Origin: Actinomycetes bacterium
GTDB lineage: Bacteria; Actinomycetota; Actinomycetes; Mycobacteriales; Mycobacteriaceae
Length of the DNA stretch: 8,950 nt
Reading direction: 5' to 3'
Assembly: GCA_023415515.1 (NCBI GenBank)
Contig: JAEZKH010000460.1
Coordinates: forward strand, 1 to 8,950
Below the pieces are notes generated by a model that was given only the letters and a program-made list of their open reading frames with translations, was not told where the DNA came from and did not search any database. Shown in pieces: positions 5,447 through 8,950 of the stretch; within the stretch, counting starts at the first letter, position 1, and the number at the start of each line of letters is the position of its first letter. The position numbers were made by a program, and so were the translations under genes.

Positions 5447-6964
5447 ATGGTTCGTCAGTCCCGCGCGGTATGCGCAGTGCTCGCCGCGGTCGCCATCGTC
5501 GCTGCGCTCGGCGGTTGCGGCGGTAAGCCCGCCAAGGAAGCCACCAGCCCGCCTGCCAGCCCCGGTCCCTCTGCTGCAGCGACCGAATACGCCGCGAACC
5601 TGCGCGGCCGCATCAAGGGTGACGCGATGATGGCGCACATGCGAAAACTGCAGGAGATCGCCGACGCCAACGACCGCAACCGCGCGCTCGGCACCCCGGG
5701 CTACGACGCGAGCGTCGACTACGTCGTCAACGCGCTGCGCGACAAGGGTTTCGACGTGCAGACCCCCGAATTCGAGGTGCGATTGCCGTATGCGGAGGAT
5801 CCGGAGCTCACCGTGGCGGGCGCAGCGATCGAGGCGAAACCGCTCGAGTACACCGTCGGCACGCCCGACGGCGGGGTGTCCGGGCCGTTGGTCGCCGCCC
5901 CTGTCGACGACTCACCCGGCTGCACGGCGACGGACTACGACGGCCTGCCCGTACAGGGTGCGGTGGTGCTCGTCGACCGCGGCACGTGTCAGTTCTCGCA
6001 GAAGCAGGCCGCCGCTGCCGAGCGCGGCGCGGTAGCGCTCATCGTCGCCAACAACGAGGACAGCGACGAGATGGGCGGAACGCTCGGCGAGGACAGCAAG
6101 CCGAAGATCCCGGTCGTCAGCATCACCAAGGAGTCCGGTGAGCGGCTGCGCGCGGCGCCCGGCGAGACCACGCTCAAACTGAATGCCGGTGTCGACGTCA
6201 AGAAGACGCGCAACGTCATCGCACAGACCAAGACCGGCTCCACCTCCGACGTGGTGATGGCAGGCGCGCACCTGGACAGTGTGAAAGAGGGCCCGGGCAT
6301 CAACGACAACGGCTCCGGGGTGGCGGCCGTGCTCGAAACCGCGCTGCAGCTCGGCCCGTCACCGGATGTGAAGAACGCGGTGCGGTTCGGGTTCTGGGGA
6401 GCAGAGGAGCTCGGCCTGAAGGGGTCCAACAACTACGTCGAGTCACTCGATGTCGATCAGCTCAAGGACGTCGCGCTCTACCTGAACTTCGACATGCTCG
6501 GCTCGCCGAACCCCGGGTATTTCACCTACGACGGCGACCAGTCGGTGCCGCCGAGCCCGAGGGACCCCAATCCCCGGGTGCCCGAGGGTTCGGCGGGCAT
6601 CGAGCGCACCCTCGTCGGCTACCTCGCGGACGCGGGCGAGACGGCGCAGGACACCGGGTTCGACGGCCGGTCGGACTACGACGGGTTCACCCTGGCGGGG
6701 ATCCCCGCGGGTGGGCTGTTCTCCGGTGCGGAGGAGAAGATGACCCGCGAACAGGCCGACCTGTGGCACGGCAAGGCCGATGAGCCGTTCGATCCGAACT
6801 ACCACAAGAGCACCGACACCCTCGACCACATCGATCAGAGGGCGTTGGAGATCAACGGCGCCGGCGTCGGCTACGTCGTCGGCATCTATGCGCAGGATCA
6901 GCGCGGCCGCAACGGTGTTCCGATCCGTGACGACCGCACCCGGCACGTCCTGACCGAGTCATGA
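5447..6964 (+). CDS. lpqL: Lipoprotein aminopeptidase LpqL (peptidase family M28 with PA domain)
   Basis: The 505-residue product is an exported, lipid-anchored zinc aminopeptidase. It has a short basic N-terminus, a hydrophobic stretch and a lipobox ending LGGC, with C24 the lipidated cysteine, followed by a Pro/Ser/Ala-rich linker (about 27-46). A protease-associated domain (about 145-240) contains C159 and C181, possibly a disulfide. The M28 catalytic part follows with all expected metal and catalytic residues: H275 (GAHLDS), D287 (GINDNGSG), E320 as base and E321 as ligand (FWGAEELGL), D349 (NFDMLGSP) and H453 (NYHKSTDT). It should remove N-terminal residues from peptides outside the membrane. 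Length (M. tuberculosis LpqL about 500) and position after the thi genes support the name. ATG 5447 is chosen for the leaderless promoter, and in-frame GTG 5438 is the alternative. Its stop overlaps the next start (ATGA). Confidence 0.93.
   Translation: MVRQSRAVCAVLAAVAIVAALGGCGGKPAKEATSPPASPGPSAAATEYAANLRGRIKGDAMMAHMRKLQEIADANDRNRALGTPGYDASVDYVVNALRDKGFDVQTPEFEVRLPYAEDPELTVAGAAIEAKPLEYTVGTPDGGVSGPLVAAPVDDSPGCTATDYDGLPVQGAVVLVDRGTCQFSQKQAAAAERGAVALIVANNEDSDEMGGTLGEDSKPKIPVVSITKESGERLRAAPGETTLKLNAGVDVKKTRNVIAQTKTGSTSDVVMAGAHLDSVKEGPGINDNGSGVAAVLETALQLGPSPDVKNAVRFGFWGAEELGLKGSNNYVESLDVDQLKDVALYLNFDMLGSPNPGYFTYDGDQSVPPSPRDPNPRVPEGSAGIERTLVGYLADAGETAQDTGFDGRSDYDGFTLAGIPAGGLFSGAEEKMTREQADLWHGKADEPFDPNYHKSTDTLDHIDQRALEINGAGVGYVVGIYAQDQRGRNGVPIRDDRTRHVLTES
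6471..6614 (+). repeat. Diverged direct repeat, copy 1 (lpqL), conserved block of the M28 duplication
   Basis: Bases 6471-6545 match 7928-8002 at about 70 of 75 positions by my count, including a 29-base exact run (6479-6507). A second exact run of 25 bases (6590-6614) lies at the same 1457-base offset. This is the most conserved nucleotide stretch between the two tandem M28 genes, covering the Asp metal ligand. Confidence 0.7.
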
Positions 6965-8412
6965 GGGCGCGGTGGGCCCTGGTTTTCACGCTCGTATCCG
7001 TCGTGCTCGTCGGCGGTTGCTCCTCGGCGCCCCAGCGCAGCGCCGACCTGGGGCGTGATCTCGCCGACAAGGTCGGCGTCGACGCAATGTTCGGTCATCT
7101 GCGCAAGCTCGCCGAGATCGCCGACGCCAACAACAACTCGCGCGCCGACGGCACACCGGGATTCGACGCCAGTGTCGACTATGTCGCTCAGACACTGCGC
7201 GACAACGGTTTCGACGTCACCACACCCGAGTTCGAGCGGCTGGCGGTGACGTCGCCCGGAAAGCCGACGCTGACGGCATCGGGTCGCACCTTCTCCGTCG
7301 ACCAGGCGTCGTTTCTGGCCGGGACACCCAAGGGCGGTTTGCGTGCGGTGACCTCTCGCCCGCCGGGGCCTGCAGGCTGCGCCGCCGCCGATTACGGCAC
7401 CATGACGATGGCGAACGCGATCGCCGTCGTCGACGACACCGGGTGTTCGATAGTGGCCAAACAGAACACCGCCGTCGCCGAGGGTGCGGTGGGCCTGCTC
7501 GTCGTCAGCGATGACGCGCCGCCGCCGCAACTGTTCCCGCGCGGCTACTACCAGGGGTTGACACTGCCGGTGGCGGTGATCGACGACAGCGCCGACGCCG
7601 CGCTTCGCCGCACGACCGCACCGGTGCTGCTCACGCTGGACGCCGATGCGACGATGGCGAAGTCGCGAAACGTGCTGGCACAGACGAAAACCGGTGACAC
7701 CCGCAATGTGGTGATGGCCGGTGCGCATCTGGACAGTTACGCCAAGAGTCCCGGCATCAACGACGATGGCACCGGCGTCGCGGCGCTGCTCGAGACGGCC
7801 GCCGCACTCGGATCACAACCGCAGATCGCCAACGCGGTGCGGTTCGCGTTCTGGGGTGCCGAGGAGTCGGTGCTGGCCGGGTCGACGAAGTACGTGCAGG
7901 GACTCGACGACGATGAACTCGACGACATCGCGCTGTACCTGAACTTCGACATGCTCGGCTCGCCCAACGCCGGGTACTTCACCTACGACGGCGACCAATC
8001 GGGGCAGGCGAACCCGGCCGTGCCCGCGGACTCGGTGCCGGCAGGCTCGGCGGGCATCGAGCGCACCCTCGCCGGTTACCTGAACCTGTCGGGCGTCCGG
8101 CCCGCCGACATGCCCCTCGGCAAGTCCGCCGACTACAGCCCGTTCCTGGACGCAGGCGTCCCGATCGGCGGTATGACAACTGGTGGCGCGCAACGTAAGA
8201 CTGCGCTGCAGGCGCGGTTGTGGGGCGGCACCGCGGGCGTCGCGTTCGACCGCGAATACCATCTGGCCGGCGACACCGTCGACAACGTCAGCCGCGATGC
8301 GCTGGCCGTGACCGGTCCTGCCGCGGCGTATGCCGTCGGCAGCTACGCCCAGTCGATCGAGGGTGTCAACGGCGTCCCTACCCGCGAGCAGCGCCGCCGG
8401 CATACGCCTTAG
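6961..8412 (+). CDS. Second lipoprotein M28 aminopeptidase, tandem paralogue of LpqL
   Basis: This 483-residue protein repeats the LpqL architecture: a basic N-terminus, hydrophobic segment and VGGC lipobox with C20, a PA-like domain (about 125-225) with C140 and C162, then the M28 peptidase. All metal and catalytic positions are kept: H256, D268, E301/E302, D330 and H434. Each sits exactly 19 residues before its LpqL counterpart, so the catalytic parts align with no net gap. The region before the last His differs strongly (GGAQRKTALQARLWGGTAGV against GAEEKMTREQADLWHGKADE in LpqL), which suggests different substrate preference. It lacks the Pro/Ser-rich linker. ATG 6961 overlaps the lpqL stop with no clear ribosome-binding site, so coupled translation is likely. 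It is not LpqM by any motif I can see, so no symbol is given. The 3' end overlaps the convergent oxygenase gene by 35 bases. Confidence 0.92.
   Translation: MRARWALVFTLVSVVLVGGCSSAPQRSADLGRDLADKVGVDAMFGHLRKLAEIADANNNSRADGTPGFDASVDYVAQTLRDNGFDVTTPEFERLAVTSPGKPTLTASGRTFSVDQASFLAGTPKGGLRAVTSRPPGPAGCAAADYGTMTMANAIAVVDDTGCSIVAKQNTAVAEGAVGLLVVSDDAPPPQLFPRGYYQGLTLPVAVIDDSADAALRRTTAPVLLTLDADATMAKSRNVLAQTKTGDTRNVVMAGAHLDSYAKSPGINDDGTGVAALLETAAALGSQPQIANAVRFAFWGAEESVLAGSTKYVQGLDDDELDDIALYLNFDMLGSPNAGYFTYDGDQSGQANPAVPADSVPAGSAGIERTLAGYLNLSGVRPADMPLGKSADYSPFLDAGVPIGGMTTGGAQRKTALQARLWGGTAGVAFDREYHLAGDTVDNVSRDALAVTGPAAAYAVGSYAQSIEGVNGVPTREQRRRHTP
7928..8071 (+). repeat. Diverged direct repeat, copy 2 (lpqL paralogue)
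   Basis: This is the partner of 6471-6614 at a constant offset of 1457 bases. Exact runs are 7936-7964 and 8047-8071. It marks the tandem duplication and is a possible tract for recombination between the genes. Confidence 0.7.
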
Positions 8413-8950
8413 CGACCCGGCTGACGAACTGGTAGACCCCGTCCTCGTCGGGTGCGAGCGGGCCGGGTCTGGCGTGCGGTGACTGCAGGCCGCGCTGCAC
8501 GGATTCGCATGCGGCCCAGTCCTGCCGGTTGGTGAGGTCCCAGAAGTCGACCGCATACGACGGGTCGAAGTCAGGCTTCTCAGCGACCTCCTTGGGGAAC
8601 GCCCACGCGCACTCGACGTGGGTGCGGTCGACCGCTCGCGGCGTCATGATGTGGGTCATCACGTAGTCGGGGTGCAGGCTGACCAACAGGTTCGGATAGC
8701 CGACGACGTACATCACCGTGCGCAGTTCGCGCTCGGAGAGGCCTTTGATCGCGACGCCGCCGCTGGCGCCGGTCAGCGACATCGTCTGGGCGCTGTCGAT
8801 CAGGGACATCCAGCCCCCCATCCACGAGCCGTCGGTGTCGAGGTTCTCGCCGCTCTGCGGCGGGCTGATCCGCGAAAGCTCGGGGTGAATCGTCGAGCAG
8901 TGGTAGCACTCCTGGTAGTTCTCGGCGATCACCTTCCAGTTGGTCGCGAG
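8378..8950 (-). CDS. Rieske non-heme iron oxygenase alpha subunit, C-terminal catalytic part (5' end outside window)
   Basis: The - strand is open from the right edge to TAG at 8380-8378, giving the last 190 residues. The fragment begins with NWKVIAENYQECYHC and STIHPEL, the mononuclear-iron site of ring-hydroxylating-type oxygenases. Ligands are H17 and H22 of the fragment, with D144 in NRQDWAACESVQRGLQS the expected third. The Rieske [2Fe-2S] domain would lie upstream, outside the window. Such proteins take electrons from a reductase partner and insert oxygen into aromatic rings, or hydroxylate or demethylate amines (the ECYHC and RQDW patterns also occur in glycine-betaine and carnitine monooxygenases). 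The substrate cannot be assigned here. In-frame GTG 8932 is an internal valine, not the start. Its 3' end overlaps the M28 paralogue by 35 bases. Confidence 0.92.
   Translation of the reverse strand, partial: LATNWKVIAENYQECYHCSTIHPELSRISPPQSGENLDTDGSWMGGWMSLIDSAQTMSLTGASGGVAIKGLSERELRTVMYVVGYPNLLVSLHPDYVMTHIMTPRAVDRTHVECAWAFPKEVAEKPDFDPSYAVDFWDLTNRQDWAACESVQRGLQSPHARPGPLAPDEDGVYQFVSRVAKAYAGGAARG

Noticed and set aside
6961..8412. Calling the second M28 lipoprotein LpqM (the next gene in M. tuberculosis)
   Set aside because: Position alone suggests it, but the sequence is a clear LpqL paralogue with M28 residues. I cannot support identity with LpqM.
1..8950. CRISPR arrays, tRNA genes, insertion sequences, attachment sites
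   Set aside because: No spaced short repeats, cloverleaf-like sequence, transposase motifs or terminal inverted repeats were seen, and nearly all bases lie in recognised genes.

Overview
The window is G+C-rich actinobacterial chromosome. The gene order mutT3 | thiE | thiO-thiS-thiG ... lpqL matches the Mycobacterium tuberculosis block Rv0413-Rv0418, and the proteins read as close mycobacterial homologues. I infer a Mycobacterium/Mycolicibacterium-type organism, probably environmental, because it carries genes between thiG and lpqL that M. tuberculosis lacks. This rests on recall of family sequences, not on a database search.

Layout. At the left edge is the 3' end of a NUDIX hydrolase gene (mutT3, + strand), which overlaps the 3' end of thiE (- strand) by 29 bases. 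thiE and thiO diverge from a gene-free stretch of about 125 bases (820-944). This stretch holds two overlapping -10-like hexamers, one per strand, and a clear TPP riboswitch reading towards thiO. Next come thiO, thiS and thiG (thiazole branch of thiamine synthesis), an SGNH/GDSL-type hydrolase, an ABC ATPase and its ABC-2-type permease. Each of these six overlaps its neighbour by 4 or 8 bases, so they look like one translationally coupled operon under the riboswitch. After a gap of only 35 bases comes lpqL, a secreted lipoprotein M28 aminopeptidase, with what looks like its own leaderless promoter. It is followed, again with a 4-base overlap, by a second M28 lipoprotein that is its tandem paralogue. 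The right edge holds the 3' part of a Rieske-type oxygenase alpha subunit on the - strand, overlapping the second M28 gene by 35 bases tail to tail.

How the genes work together. ThiO oxidises glycine to dehydroglycine, ThiS carries sulfur as a C-terminal thiocarboxylate, and ThiG joins these with deoxyxylulose phosphate to make the thiazole phosphate. ThiE couples that to the pyrimidine to give thiamine phosphate. thiC, thiD and the ThiS-activating enzyme are not in the window. The hydrolase and exporter-like ABC pair have no known thiamine role. They may simply share the transcript. The two M28 lipoproteins should act outside the cytoplasmic membrane on peptides.

The window is almost entirely coding, with no gene-free stretch over 300 bases. 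I saw no tRNA, rRNA, insertion sequence, phage gene or CRISPR array. The points most worth a second look are the bidirectional thiE/thiO promoter with a predicted leaderless thiE, the possible pairing of the thiO start codon in the riboswitch closing helix, the hydrolase-ABC cassette coupled to a thiamine operon, and the tandem M28 pair. I did not find a convincing wholly new system.
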